A DNA stretch of 64,000 nucleotides, taken from assembly GCA_019925095.2 (NCBI GenBank), contig CM034395.1, positions 13,189,713-13,253,712 of the forward strand, given 5' to 3'. Positions 1 through 13,500 of this stretch are shown here, in pieces. This DNA is from Dendrolimus kikuchii (taxonomy: Eukaryota; Arthropoda; Insecta; Lepidoptera; Lasiocampidae). The notes under the pieces are model-generated. The model was not told the origin of the DNA. It did not search any database and saw only the letters and a list, made by a program, of their open reading frames with translations. The translations under genes were made by a program, and so were the position numbers. Position 1 is the first letter of the stretch; each line of letters starts with the position of its first letter.

Positions 1-925
1 ATTATAAAAATTAAATCAATCCGTCTACTACTTTTCGAGTTTTGCGACCGCAAATATACGGACGTTGAATTTTTATATATAGGAACGTGAATATATCTTT
101 CTTATGATTCTTGGGTCACCTGTTAAGATAATTATTATAATTTGAAACATGACAAACATGTCATTATAAGTATGTATCATTGATCGTATAGACGTAGAAC
201 CAGATTAATGATGAATTTAAACTAACTAAATAGACTTAAAGTAAGTAATACTCCACTATAAGTCATAACTTTTCTGATGTGTTAATTAACACCCGAGCTA
301 CAAAACTCATCAGACAAACTTATGATAGATTATCATATCTTTGTTTTCAAAGATTACACAATGTTTCTAATTCAAGGGCACGATTTCGAAATAAACTTCA
401 TGATTAATACGAATTGTGGAATGAGGGTTATATTGTAACTTTAAAAGCATAATGGTACTGAAAAGTCGTAGTAATATAGAGGCTAACGCTCATGCTAGTG
501 ACGTTGGTTCAAATACTAGCCAGGTGTGACCACTATGCTTAGTTGTTATGTAACTGTTCTTTACAGAAGCTTGAATATTTTTCATATTGATTACGTGATA
601 AAGGTTTGGCCAATCGGAACTTCACCCGCTATTTCACCCCTTCCAAAATATATTTTTTTTTTAAAGAAAGGTAGTTCATGTCGTCATTATCAGGATATAA
701 CAGATAGAACTTAGTCAGGAAATTCTATCTGCAATATAATGAATGATATGTAATTTTATATAATTAGTAGATATTATATTGCATATAGTTATATGTTTAT
801 TATGTTTAAATAGTTTCATATTGTCACCATATGTTGTATATGTATATAACTTATGTGTATATTTGTATATATAGTATAGTTATATATTTATAATTAAAAT
901 GTAAGTAATCGTACAATATTTATAT
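1..925. other. No gene recognised
   Basis: AT-rich sequence. The longest open frame (62 codons near 526-714) has no recognisable protein character. Confidence 0.6.
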
Positions 926-928
926 ATA

Positions 929-1092
929 CCACCGTCGCCACTCCTAATCAGAATATTCTTGCCACGGGTTGTCTGGAAGAGATCGCTTTTTAGCGATAAG
1001 ACCGCCCTTTGTACCCAACTAGACTAATACTAGTTCGTAAGCTTTTCTGTAATGGTGTACAATAAAGTGTTATCTATCTATCTATCTATAAT
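929..1092 (+). mobile_element. Truncated LINE 3' end with (TCTA)n tail, copy 1
   Basis: Contains GGTTGTCTGGAAGAGATCGC, TTTTTAGCGATAAGACCGCC and CAATAAAGTGTTATC, then a TCTA microsatellite. The same block recurs at 25349 and, inverted, at 60136. The block is known to me as a common insect LINE 3' end; no coding part is present here. Confidence 0.68.
1069..1090. repeat. (TCTA)n microsatellite
   Basis: About five repeats, forming the tail of the LINE 3' end at 929-1092. Confidence 0.85.
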
Positions 1093-1574
1093 TTATCTTC
1101 TTTCCCAATTTCATTAAAATCTGGCCCGCATATTAATCGTGATAATAATAAACAAATAAATATCTAAATATACAAACTTTCATAGTGATCTGGGAAACTG
1201 CGTAGGAGTTTCTAAAAGTTATGACGTTTATAAAAGTAAAAACTTTGTGCCCTTTTTACGAAAATTTCGCGGACGGAGAAGTATGAAATTTCGCACACTT
1301 ATAGTTTATATACGGAGTGCAGAATGCTAATATTTATTGAAAACTATGCATAAAAAATACATTAAATCAATAAAAAAAAACATTGCACACACTACCATAT
1401 ATTTGACACACACCCGCATATATAATCTTTTATTTGTTGTTAAAGTCAAATTAACAGTGTAGCCTTGGCGAAATCTGTGGTTATAGAAGTATTCAAACTT
1501 ATAATTTAAATTAATTATTATGGTCGAATTTTACCACCAGTTTTATTAATACCAGGATTTATATTATTATATTA

Positions 1575-2852
1575 CGTCCTTACATATGAAGTTGGCGTTT
1601 TGTCGTACTGGCCACTTTGATCTCAAATATCTTCTCTTTGGTTAGGAATTCCAATTTCAAATTTATACAGCTATTTACTTATGTTTTTGTGTTTTGAAAA
1701 CCGTAATTCATTTGTTTTTTCCTCTTTTGGTTTTTTCTTAGCGTCACTCAGTTTACAAAATGGAAACTAGAAATATCGCATTATTTACGAGTACGAGTTC
1801 CATCGTGGCACCAGTGCTGCCGAAACGGCTCGAAGGATTAATGATGTGTATGGCGGCGGTGTCGCAAAAGAAAACACAGTGCGTTTTTAGTTGCAACGTT
1901 TTTGTTCTAGAAATTTCGACCTGCAGAACAAGCCCCGTGGACGGCCGGACACCAAAGTTGATAGTGCAGAATTGAAGGCTATTGTGGAAGCGGATCCATC
2001 GCAAACCACGTCCGAGATAACTGCAGGCTGCGGTGTTAGTGATAACACTGTTTTAATCCACTTGAAGCAAATTGGGAAGGTGAAAAAGCTTGAAAGGTGG
2101 GTACCTCATGAATTGAGTGCAGCAAACCGACAAACGCGTGTCGACTGCTGCGTTACATTACTCAACCGGCACAATAATGAAGGGATTTTAAATCGAATCA
2201 TTACCTGTGATGAAAAGTGGATCTTGTACGATAATCAGAAACGCTCATCCCAATGGCTGAACCCTGGCGAACCAGCCAAATCCTGCCCCAAGCGTAAATT
2301 GACTCAAAAAAATTACTTGTGAGCATTTGGTGGACTAGTGCCGGTGTCGTTCACTACAAATTTCTTAAATCTGGCCAGACGATTAGGGCGGATGTCTATT
2401 GTCAGCAAGTGCAAACCATGATGGAAAAGCTAGCTGCTAAACAACCGAAGCTGGTCAATCGCTCTAGGCCACTGCTGCTTCAGGACAACGCTAGACCACA
2501 CACTGCATAACAGACGGCTACCAAATTAGAGGAGCTTCAATTGGAATGTCTAAGACATCCACCGTACTCCCCGAACCTTGCTCCAACAGATTACCATTTT
2601 TTTCCAAATTTGGATAACTTCTTGCAAGGGAAAAAATTCAACTCCGATGGGTCAGTCCAAAGCGCCTTCAAAGATTTTATTGATTCCCGTCCGAATGGTT
2701 TTTTTAATAAAGATATCAATGAACTACCTATGAGATGGCAGAAGTGCATAGAAAGCAATGGTACATACTTTGATTAAATAACTATATAATATTTTAAAAA
2801 AATTGACTTTATGTTCCTCCCTTACAAAACGCCAATTTCATATGTAAAGACC
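1575..2852 (+). mobile_element. Full-length mariner element, transposase broken
   Basis: A 1278-bp element, the usual mariner length, flanked by TA on both sides (1573-1574 and 2853-2854). Its terminal inverted repeats of about 30 bp have few mismatches (C-G-T-C-C-T-T-A-C-A-T-A-T-G-A-A at the left end). The plus strand encodes a DD34D transposase: the catalytic Asp regions I-T-C-D-E-K-W, L-L-Q-D-N-A-R-P-H and Y-S-P-N-L-A-P-T-D-Y-H-F are all readable. Confidence 0.93.
1760..2777 (+). pseudogene. mariner transposase pseudogene
   Basis: Transposase coding sequence of the mariner at 1575-2852, beginning at the ATG at 1760 and ending with G-T-Y-F-D and a stop at 2777. At least two frameshifts lie in the N-terminal third (after about 1780, and before the frame that opens at about 1891), a third sits near 2315-2322, and an in-frame TAA at 2508-2510 follows the second catalytic Asp block. 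The protein could not be made from this copy. Outside the breaks the residues remain close to the expected family pattern, which suggests a fairly recent loss of function. Confidence 0.92.
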
Positions 2853-3568
2853 TAATATAATAGAGGAATACTGTGAATTATGTTTTACGTAAGTGGTCGA
2901 TTTAAGCCAGTAGGATTTTAATACTCAAGACGTTTTGCAAACTAGCAGTAATTAGTTTCTTTTGTAAGCTAAGTTCTGGACAAAAAAGCTTTCATAAAAC
3001 CCCTTGAGTTTAATGCCGTAAGGTACGAAAAAGCTCTCTGAATAAAAAATAGCGGGAGTCAACTTTTAATGAATTATTTCTTACCTCATACTTCATATAC
3101 ATATGTATATCAATTTTCTTATCTTGCTAAACCTAAAAAAATAATTGTAGCATCTGACACGTCCACGGACCATAAATTTGGATGTCTGTAACACATGTGA
3201 CATTAGCGACAGCAATAAAAACTTTGTAAAAGCTCCAAACATCATGCGAAAACAAACATTTTTCGAACTTCTCAAACACATTTTGCTTAAAAAGGAATTA
3301 ACAGTTACAAAATGTAAAAGCCGATTAGTAAATGTTTTAGCAAATTGTTTCTTATAAACAATAGGATGCTCGTACCTCATAGCTTCGCTTGTGTACACCG
3401 TGGAATCTCTTTTCATTTCCGTAATATATTCCATCTAAATCTTCGTCTTGCAATTATTACATCATTGTAAGTACCTACTGTTGTTAGTTTTAATTTTTAT
3501 AAGATCCTTCTTTTTGCAGTTACAGAATCATTTTGTCTACAAAGAACACATATATATATCATCAGGAT

Positions 3569-3716
3569 CAGGTTCCAGTCTCCCTTAAGAGAGCAGCAGC
3601 GCATTTGTAGCATCTTTGGTATTGCAAATGTTCATAGGCGATGGTAACCGCTTTCCATCAAGTGGGTCGTCTGCCTGTCTGCTGAATTCCTGCAATAAAA
3701 ATAAAATAAAATATAT
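3569..3716 (+). mobile_element. Short retroposon, tail half
   Basis: GGTTCCAGTCTCCCTTAAG through GAATTCCTGCAATAAAA; the head half is absent. Confidence 0.73.
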
Positions 3717-4410
3717 AATTGTGATGTCCTGCAGTTTTTCAGTGTAGAATATTCTTAAAGATTTAGAGCTCCTAAGCAATTAGTTAATAGTGGAAAATGA
3801 AAGACGTAGGTATTTGATTAGATATGCGTATTATTTATTAAAAATTAATACTACTAATTAAAGTTATCAACGCGCTTATGTTATAAACGTTAAAACGCTT
3901 ATTTATAAAACAGGTTATCAAAGAACAAATTGCAAACAACAAATTAATGTAAAATCCTTGAATTTGGTTGGCTATTCACCATTCCTTTTATAAAAACTGT
4001 AAGTGAGTTGTCCAGATTCAAAATAAGGAATTCAAGACAGCAGCGGTTCTTGAGAACGCGTTTGGAATACAGATGAACAAATATAAAGTAGAACATCCCT
4101 AAGGCCCCTAAATGGACTTGGAAATGTCGTCACAATTTTCTTCACACGGACCAAACTTACATATTTATTACTTTGCAATTGTGTGTTACGATATTTCTGC
4201 TCTAGTCCACAATCTGGACGTAACTAAGATCAGACAACGGTTATTTTCAATTCTGGGCCACATCTACTCATTTTTTAATATTTATAAGGGGTTTATTATT
4301 TATCTAGCCAGTGGGAAATTCGTGAATATGCGAGTTTTAGAACAAAAATTATAAAAACTATAAATATCTAGAACCATATACCGCCCTTCCTAGACCCAGT
4401 CAAATTATAC

Positions 4411-4621
4411 GGTTTATCTATATTATGTCCTTATGTCCTTAGCCCTTAAGCCACCACGAATAACAAAGAAAACATCGTTATAGGTACATGAAATTCTAAA
4501 ATTTTATGTACCTATAACGATGTTTTCTAAAGTTTTATAGGTACATAAAATTTCAGATGTTTACTTTGTTATTTGTGGTGGCTTACTGGCTAAGGACATA
4601 CGAAAATAATATAGATAAACC
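4411..4621. mobile_element. 211-bp hairpin MITE
   Basis: Sixteen-base perfect terminal repeats (GGTTTATCTATATTAT at 4411-4426 and its complement at 4606-4621) continue into a long imperfect stem; CCACCACGAATAACAAAG on the left pairs with the right arm. A second stem around GTACCTATAACGATG sits inside. There is no coding capacity and no clear target-site duplication. Confidence 0.72.
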
Positions 4622-4639
4622 CTAACCTTACACACTAAC

Positions 4640-4765
4640 ATTAGTGTTAGTGTGTAAATCTCTGAACTCCTAGACCCTTGACCGATCTTGATGAATAATT
4701 TTGTGTGTTAGAGTGGGTTCCCGTTTGGTTTGGATTTACTTTAGACCTGGCAGGTGGCGCTGCGA
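4640..4765. repeat. Helitron-related remnant
   Basis: Contains the degenerate block seen in the second Helitron family (accgatcttgatgaa, gacctggcaggtggcgctgcgatcgggttccag), but both termini are missing. Confidence 0.45.
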
Positions 4766-6060
4766 TCGGGTTCCAGATTTTAGTTTTTTTAAGCCAGGAA
4801 AACGTCAGCTGAACAGGATAGTTTTATATAAAAAAATAACTGTACTATTAGTCACATTCTCATGTAAACAGCATAGGTAATGAAATTGCAAAGCGTCCAA
4901 ATGTCTTTTCAGATGGAGAAACGTGAATACATTTTTTCAGTGCCGAATAATTAACATTTTATGTAATTATTTCGTCACCTGTTTAATTATTCAAAATGTA
5001 CAGGGTCCTTTTTTTAATTCTTAGCAAGACGGTCCCTGTTTTCCCCACTCAACAGAATACATAATAAGCTTTAGGTTCTTCGTTCAAAATTCAACGGACT
5101 GTTTTTTTTTACTATAACTATACTACAAGATACAAGTATCTATTATATTTTGTCGGATGCGGTAATAAACTTATGACTTGCTTTTTAATTTCATATGCCT
5201 TAGATTTAGCTTCTTGATGACTTGAATCTGTCGGTAACTCCATTTTTTGAGCAGATAAAGACAGACAATGGACTTTGAGAGTACTGTAAGACAACCTTTA
5301 AATTAACTTTTTTAGACAATTACTGCAATATTTTATCTGTCTTCTGAGAAGCAGAATATTGAGTAATATAATCTAAAAAATGGTGATTTCAAGTTTATAT
5401 GCATAGAAAGTCTCTTTAGTAGATTCAAACACAAATAATATGAAGCAATATTCTTAAACTCCATACACATATTATAGAAGTTAATCCATTGATTACTTTT
5501 TAAGATTTGCCACCACAAACACACGGAAACTAAATTTTTCTGTAATTACTTATATTATAAACTAAGAGTTTTCATATAATTCTATATAATTTATTTTATT
5601 ATATGAATACTCGGAGCACTAACACATAAACAATATTGCTCTTGACAAGGAAATAAGACGGTAAGGCGTGTTTAGTGTTGATTGATGACGCTTCTGTGAA
5701 TACTCGTCGGTCTAATTCAATTGATCCTAATGCGAGGGCTTCAACAATACGAGGCTGTCACGCGTCACACACAGGTGCTGTAATCTACCTTTTCAAGCCA
5801 GAACCATGATTACGCTTTCGGATTCTATAGCTTAACATATCGTGAATATTAGATTAGTTACTTGAATACCATTATCAAAGATACAAATTAATCTAAAATG
5901 TATATGTTATAATTCAAAATAACAGTACAGTTTCTAAAAACTCTTTTTACAGTACGTAACTTACAACATTTTGCGTATTTTATTCATTATTACCTAAAAA
6001 TGGTAATTGCTAATGATTAAAACATATTTTTTCCAATTATATTTTCCATTATAATATAAT
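4766..6060. other. No gene recognised
   Basis: AT-rich, with no family-level match seen and no repeat that recurs in the window. Confidence 0.55.
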
Positions 6061-6061
6061 A

Positions 6062-6300
6062 ATAGTAATCGGCAGACAAACACCCCATTGTATATCGCCA
6101 AGCTTAGCAAGTTACGCTTGTGTTAGGGATCATAAACAACAGAGCACTCTGGGGCCGATCCCAGACACACAGACCATAGTAAATAACTGAAAGTTCGTTT
6201 TCTGAAATTTACCATGCCAGGAATCGAGCCCGGAGCCTCTGTGTTTCAGCGAGTTCGGCCGGCTAAGACTTAGCCCGCTCAACCGCAGAGGCCGTCTCTA
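6062..6300 (-). mobile_element. tRNA-derived SINE
   Basis: The minus strand begins with GGCCTCTGCGGTTGAGCGGG (A-box-like) and has GGGCTCGATTCC (B-box-like) about 60 bp on, the spacing of a tRNA-type internal promoter. A tail with GCGTAACTTGCTAAGCTTGG follows. It is not a functional tRNA, because no cloverleaf forms. A related tail is at 49130. Confidence 0.6.
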
Positions 6301-7965
6301 TAAGTATAAATGATGTTAGATGCATTGCCATATAAGAAATATATACACAGATACATTATATAGGGACGCAGACTCATACTCTACACTCTACAGGTAAGTG
6401 TCCCAAATTTCATACTCTATAGTGTTCAAAATTTAAAAACCTATTTACTGTAATAAAATTAATTATCTATATTTAGTGTACATTTTTACCTTTAAAAATA
6501 TTATTGTTGAAATGTATAAAACTGAATATGAAATGTACAAGTTTCATTTACATGAAATTATTTGGGTGCAACAAGCAAAAGCGTTCCTCTTTACCCTTAG
6601 ATATGAAAACTCTAAAATACAAAACTTATTTACAAGATAATCATGAAATGATATATGATCAAAATTTAATACTTACCCACGCTTTATTCTGTTGAAAGCT
6701 CATTTTAACTGTAACGGCAACCCTCCTCCGGACTAATCAGAATTTTAATTATTTCAATATAACTTTATAAGTATCAGCAAACAAATTAGAGGCAGGTCTT
6801 CAATTTCAGCTAAATATAATATTCTTTTGCTCCGTAAACATCAGGGTAAACCTGGTATCCTTATATAGTCATGTCCGTCCGTTTGGTTTTTATATGTAAC
6901 AGTAATTTGTATCCGAAACTACTTGGTCTATATCGTTAAAATGTAGTGTAGTGAAATCGCAAAAGAAATAATGATTAGAAGTGGCTGCCAAAAAGTTGTT
7001 TCGGTATATATAATTGTAAAGGATATCGTTATAGAAAGAGTCCCCACCAGGTTAGAAGAGGCTGCCATGCTTCTATTGAGGGTTAAAAAGTTGTTTTACA
7101 TTGTACACATAGGATATCGGTATATAGAGAATCCCCCTCCCTGTGTTAGCTTTTGAACTATTTCAACAAGATCCTTCTTGGGGTTTTGGACATTTTCGAT
7201 TAAATTATATTTTAGGGATGCATAACTTCAAATCAATTTACATTTAACACTTTTATAGAACCCTTCATTGCACGCGGATTGACACTGACCAAATTTTTTC
7301 AGATGTTATTTCCCGAAACCTTATTTCCTTGGATGTCTGTTACACATTTCGATTCTCAGAGTGTTAGTTGTTACAATAATTACACAAAGTTCTGACTTAA
7401 GTAATCAGTAGTTATAACCACGGAGAGAATATACCACTACTGTGATTATAACGTTTTATTCGTAAAAGAGCTTGGATTCTAATATCATGGATAGAATTTG
7501 AAAACATTTTCAAAATTACAATAATATCTATGCGTTTAAATTGATCGCATCCTTCAGTAACTAGGACTAATAAAGAGTGGATTTGTCAGTTTATTCCAAT
7601 AATATCACTATTAATTTTCAGTGCTTTATTACTATTAAATTCATTCTTATTCCTCGACTTGCCGAATGGAAAAACACTGAAACTAGCAAAAATATCACTA
7701 TGGCAATTGTCGCCTTTATTATAAAGTACAAGTTCTTCATTCTACTGTATTATCAAGATTCTATTAATTTTCTCATTATTTTTCAATTTTCAAATGAAGA
7801 AAGTAGTGACGTGGTCTAAAAAAGTCCAGTCATAAAAAGTTCTTCATTGCGTCAGCTAGGTAGCGAGCCGAGTCGTGATTGTTAGTTTTTCAATTTAGAA
7901 AAGACTTCGAGGGCGAAATAGGTACCTTATATTACCCAAAATACTAATAGCCTTCTAGCTTTTAT
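6301..7965. other. No gene recognised
   Basis: Apart from the 85-bp duplication at 6971-7140 nothing is supported. Confidence 0.55.
6971..7140. repeat. Diverged tandem duplication, ~85-bp units
   Basis: Each half has TAGAAG-GGCTGCCA, AAAAAGTTGTTT, GATATCG-TATA and GA-TCCCC. No gene is supported here. Confidence 0.5.
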
Positions 7966-8252
7966 CCGTGCAGGAACGCAGAAATAATACAATTTCCTGC
8001 GGCCGGGCGGCCTATCGTAAGAGGCGACAAAACAACCCATAGCCAGGTGGTAGGGCATTTGCCCGACTGGATGGCTACCACCCCTGATCTAGAGCATGCC
8101 GCCATAACAACCTTGAGTTGTGTTCCGGCATTAGTGACCAGGTTTCAGTCTCCCTTAAGAGAGCAGCTGCGCATTTGTAGCACATTTGGTGTTGCAAATG
8201 TCCATAGGCGATGGTAACCGCTTTACCTTTGCCGCCGAACTCCTGCAATAAA
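7966..8252 (+). mobile_element. Short retroposon (SINE-like), near full length
   Basis: A unit of about 290-320 bp: head CCGTGCAGGAACG, a middle with GCGGCCGGGCGGCCTATCG and CCAGGTGGTAGGGCATTTGC, a segment GTGACCAGGTTTCAGTCTCC that loosely resembles a pol III B box, and tail CATAGGCGATGGTAACCGC ending in CCTGCAATAAA. About a dozen copies occur in this window in both orientations. Short reading frames inside it are repeat shadows. Confidence 0.82.
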
Positions 8253-10299
8253 GCTAATCTAGACTTAGATTTTTAGAGGTAGGATTTTTAGATAGACCTT
8301 ATTAGAACGTTTCTAGGTTTTGTTCGTCATCCTAGAATCTTTCACCTCTCTCATTGCGTCTCGTTTTCGTACGAGCCGGTCATCGAAGGGCACGCGTCTT
8401 TTGAATTCTGTCTTTTATTTTTACAGTGTAAAAGTGTACCGTTTAAACCCTGTAAGTAATTCATACAATACATATTCTTAAATAGCCGTCGTTTAAACCC
8501 TTTATTCTTTTCTATTTCTATCCGGAAATGTTAGAAAAACAGCTTAAAATCATTGTTATGAATCTTCAAAACGTACTTACACGTTGGTTTTTTCGCAATC
8601 TCCTATTTATTTTAATTTTAGTTTTTAATGTTATTAATTCTACTTATACTTTTAAGGGACCATAGGTAGAATACTTATCTAATGAATGAGTTAATTAAAA
8701 CGCTTTGTTATTTATTATTAACCACTAGTAAATTGGGTAACTGTTTGGTCATCTACGAACTACAAAAGAGTCCGTACAGGTAACAAACGTCCCCTGTTAT
8801 CGTTGTTCTTCTACGAAACTCTAAAGAGGTGTTTGATAGAAACTAACCCGTATATTAAACACTAAGCATTTAATGGATCTTGTTTAAAGTAATCATAACA
8901 ATATAGATAAAAGTAAACAACAATAGTGTTATGAATTTGTAAGATGTGGATTCAAAAATGCCGTCGAAATTATCACAAAGCTTAGAAGATATTAGAAGAG
9001 AAGAAAAACGTAATCACATAAATTGCGCAAAGTTCACCGCTATAAGATACTCGCTCCGAAAGTGCACTAGGTGACACTTCGTTCGCGGTCAGAAAACGAC
9101 TAACTCCTTCCTCGACTGACCGACCCTATCCATACGTAAATTAGATATGGCCTCCTACCAACATGCCCATCATTCCTTTGAATTCTCAATTTATAAACTT
9201 TATGGCTTCCATGAATTTGTAAGAAATACTAATAAAAGGAATAAGGTTTTATGACATTTTGTGGTGGTGTCAATAAAGAAATTAGCACGAACAATAGATC
9301 ACTCAAATTCAAAGGGGTACTAGAAAACCTGCAAAAGGACCGGTTTGCATTAATATGCACATTCGATCGAAAAAAGCTCCTTGGTCAGCAGGTGCGATCG
9401 CCACCAAGCTTACATATACATATATTACATATACATATAAGTATTTATTAATATGTAGGTCTATATTTTTTGGAAATTATGTTGTTGGTATCCCCCAATA
9501 AAGTAAGTCTCCTTGTTGTTGGTATGCCTCAATAAAGTAAGTCTCTTTGTATTTGGTACACCTTGCTCAATGAACCGACAAGTTGCGTAACATTCCAAAA
9601 GAGGCTGAATGAGGAAAGTGAAGGATCAGTATAAGTGACATAGGCTTGTGAAGGCCTTCGCCCATCAGTGAACTGTGATTGACTGACGACAAATATATTT
9701 TAAAACCGAGTAATTTTAGAAACCTCCCCCTTTTTCTACTACTGTCTTTCAATATATTCATAACCGTATAAAAAAACAAAAACGTAAAAAAAATACCTAT
9801 TAACGTTAAATTCAATACCGAAAAGCAATTGTACAGCTTTGTGGGCAGTGTTTAACATAACTGGACAACTTTTAAACTATGGATGGAGAATTCTGAAAAA
9901 TTCAATATGTTAGAATTTAGGAAATAGCTACTTATTTTTTTTATGTTGTTATTGTTGTATTTAAAAATACCACATTAATATTCCAATGTACTCTAAAAAG
10001 ACTAAGGTTATATTTAAATTACTTATTAAATAAAATAAAAATATTTGAACAAAATCTGTTATGTAGTTTTTGAGATACTAATATTTTGGTTAGTCCGTAA
10101 CAAACTGACGACAGCTCTACAGAACTTTACTGTAAGTGTTCTGATAGCACCTACAGTAATAATTAATTTCTATAGTATATTAGTCGAAACGAGAAAGAAT
10201 GTGACCTTCTTTACTCTACGATGTTATCACCTACATCGTATATAATAACAGCCCATAAACTTCCCATTTCTTTGCTCGAACCTCTCATTATAGGGAAAT
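8253..10299. other. No gene recognised
   Basis: Only the tandem repeat at 9476-9555 stands out. Confidence 0.55.
9476..9555. repeat. Tandem repeat, ~37-bp unit
   Basis: Two and a fraction copies of TGTTGTTGGTATNCCNCAATAAAGTAAGTCTC. Confidence 0.75.
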
Positions 10300-10525
10300 G
10301 AAGAGCTATTCTCGCCACGCTTGTCCAAGGCGGCTTGGCAGATTTGACACATTAGTTATCTCGATGTGCCGGTTTCATCACAATATTTTCCGGTAGCAGA
10401 TGGTAAATGTGACAATATGCACATTAGGTTAGAAATCGGCCTAAGTGGTGCATGCTTTCCTGCCAGAATTCGAACCCCCGTCCTTTGAGTTTGAGACGCG
10501 CGCTATAAGCTAGCACGGCTTCGTA
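10300..10525 (-). mobile_element. tRNA-derived SINE, second type
   Basis: Minus strand reads GCTAGCTTATAGCGCGCG, then GGGGGTTCGAATTCTGGC (B-box-like), then a body with GATGAAACCGGCACATCG. The body recurs in diverged form at 12825. Confidence 0.58.
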
Positions 10526-13500
10526 TATGTATAATCCAATAAATTATTCCTACATATATAAATGATCTTAGCATAAACGTATTTATTTATTTTCATTTTC
10601 GTAACATTATATAAAAAAGAGAGTTTATTTCGTTCTTCACTGGAGTTAATATTGCATTTTTATATACCATGCTATTACAGTGATCTCCTAATGGAAAAGG
10701 TAGGTATATACAATAATATACATACATATAATAAGTAAATCGTTTGTGAAAGCTTTAGGCATTATATTTTTTTTCGAATGACGTGAATTCAAATCCGAAA
10801 CAACTTAAGGTACATATTATTAAAAATCACTACCAGGCCAGGAAACCTACTTTAGAGAATGCTTAAGTATAAAATTTCCTAATCTGTCTTAGTTGAGCAT
10901 GGCGGGTGTGCCGCCCAAGCTCCTAAAACAGAGAAGTCCTAGCCCAGCAGTGCGACCTTTATAGACTATAATTATTATTATACTCACAGGTATACACTTA
11001 GATTATATTATAATATACCTTTAGGCTTATTTGTTTATATTAAAAAAAATTATTACGCCTTCCTCCTTTTTCTTGAGGCATGAAATATGATCTTTTTTTT
11101 TTAAATAAAAACTGAATATTACATTTAACTTATACTATTACATTTCTTTTCTTATTCTAATACATTTTTCATGTAACATACTTAATATATTCTATTTTGG
11201 TCTAGAACGAACATTTACATCAAGCAATATTCGCATGCGGTTGGGAGAATCAACCCAACAAAGGTGTGTGACAAATCATACTTTTTATGTTGACCAAAGC
11301 TACCCGACCGCTCGCTATAACCACCGTATTTTATAACATTTGCTTGGATACCTTTTCAGGGGTAATGATCCTAATCAAAATATTAAAATCACGTAGTTTG
11401 TTGTTGTTACCAGCTTAGCCCGTGACTTTGTTTGCTTAAAACTTAAAACAAAAGTTGAGAATGACACAGTCAAGAAATCAAACGTCAGAAAATAAAAACA
11501 TTACGACAGTAGCGCCACAAGAAATCATAATGAAACTACGATGTCAGTTCCTGAGAAATTTTTACACCAGTTTTGGCATGTTCACACTCAGTATATAGTA
11601 ATAACTTATATTATACCCGCTAGATGGTACTAGTATTTACAAATATTTATATTCATATCTTTTGAACCCTGGAAAGATATGGAAGTAACAGTTAGAGTTA
11701 CAGCTTAAAAACATTAAATTCAAAATTTAATTGCTATTTTTTTATTCGGGACAAACTTTTAGATAAACAGACAGACTAAATTCTAAAAACGGTCAGTTAT
11801 GATTAGCCATCATATAAATAACAGTTTTCACTTAAACTTGAGTATTTTCGAAACTACAGGCAGACACTTTAATTTTTTTATTATCAATGAATATACATAT
11901 AATATATGTTAAAGTACAGATAAACAAGCTAAATGGTTTGATTTGTTACCAAAATTGAGGTAATTTCCTTTTAATAAGTAACAAAACTGTTTATTATTAA
12001 ATCAAAGATATACCTAGTTAAAACCAGTACTATAATGTATTTATGCATATCGCAACAAACCCACACCTTTAACATGATTGAAGAACGTTTACATAACGCA
12101 TGTTTATATATACTTAAGTGCTTTGTTTGTGAAAGTAATATATTTCCTATTAGAAGCAGTAATTTTTAACACAAGTAATTAGCATGTTTTATTCATAATA
12201 AAGTATGTTTAAAGTCGAAAACGGAACGTTTCAGGATTGTTCTGTTTAAGCCTAAATCAACAGAACAAGCAACAAAATAAGGGATAGACGAAAATGTATT
12301 CAACCCCAAAAAGTCACACAATTTACGAGAGGTCGTAAATGCGAATAGAGGCAACTCAGGGTTGCCCATCAAAATTTCAAAATTACTACTATTCAAACTT
12401 ACAACAGGGGTTTGCTTGTAAACATAAACTTAATTATATTACTTACCTACTTAATTATAAACTTACTTCGTAGATAACTACCACTTAAAAGTTTTTATTG
12501 CAGTAAGAAGCCTTAATTGTCATATTAATAACTGTGTAATTTTAATACTACAGCACATTACAGACTTCATGTTTCTCTTTTTTGGAAGAAGAGTTTCGTA
12601 ACAGTTATGCTGAAAACTCTTTACAAATCGCCAAATCCGGCCGTATCTACATTTGCCCATGTAACCTGTTTCTTCTTACGAGATAAATTTTTGAATAAAA
12701 TGTTAGTCAAATTATGTATTTAGATGGTTAAATTAAAACATTTTCTACTTTAATATCTAATTTTAGATATTCCTTTAACTAAAAAATTTAAACATAATCA
12801 CGGTTAAACATGTCAATGTGCAGGTTTCATCACGATTTTTCCATTTACCGTAGCACGTGGTAATTGTACCATATTTCAATTCACGGTTAGGATTCGAACG
12901 CACGTCATTGAAATACTTAGCCACTTTGTGAGCATAGTAGTAATAAACAGTAAATTATGACACGTTGTATATCAAAATATTCTACATTTTTATCTCTTAT
13001 CAAAGTTACCAGAACACTTTGGAGTAGTTCAGAAACTTTTACCAGAACTTTTTAGAACAGAAGAAAACTGACGTTACTAATTAGCTGATTACAAGCAGTC
13101 TTATTCATATTCAGTTAGAGTAAGTTTGTAGACTTCTTTAAGTTTCGTAAACTACTCTAACTCACTGTTAATAAAAACGAAAGAAACTATAAATATGTGG
13201 TAATTAAGTAATAAATAGTATCTTCTCTAATTGGGATAATAACTTATTTTATCTTGCCGATGTCACAGAGATTAATTTAAGACTACAAACACTACAATGA
13301 CCTTATCTTAAATACCTTGAGCGTTAACAATAGATTTGAACTTTTATATTCAGGGAAAAATGGATTTTCTGACCAAATTTATTATAGAGCTATTTTCTAT
13401 TATGTCAGAAAAATCAGTAAAGTTGAAATGCAAAGCCGTCCCTAGGGGTATCGCGAACGAAAATTCTTGTCCTTTGTAAATATAGTCTGAAACAAGTGTT

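Noticed and set aside
6062..6300. Functional tRNA gene
   Set aside because: A- and B-box-like sequences are present but the acceptor, anticodon and T arms do not form; it fits a tRNA-derived SINE.
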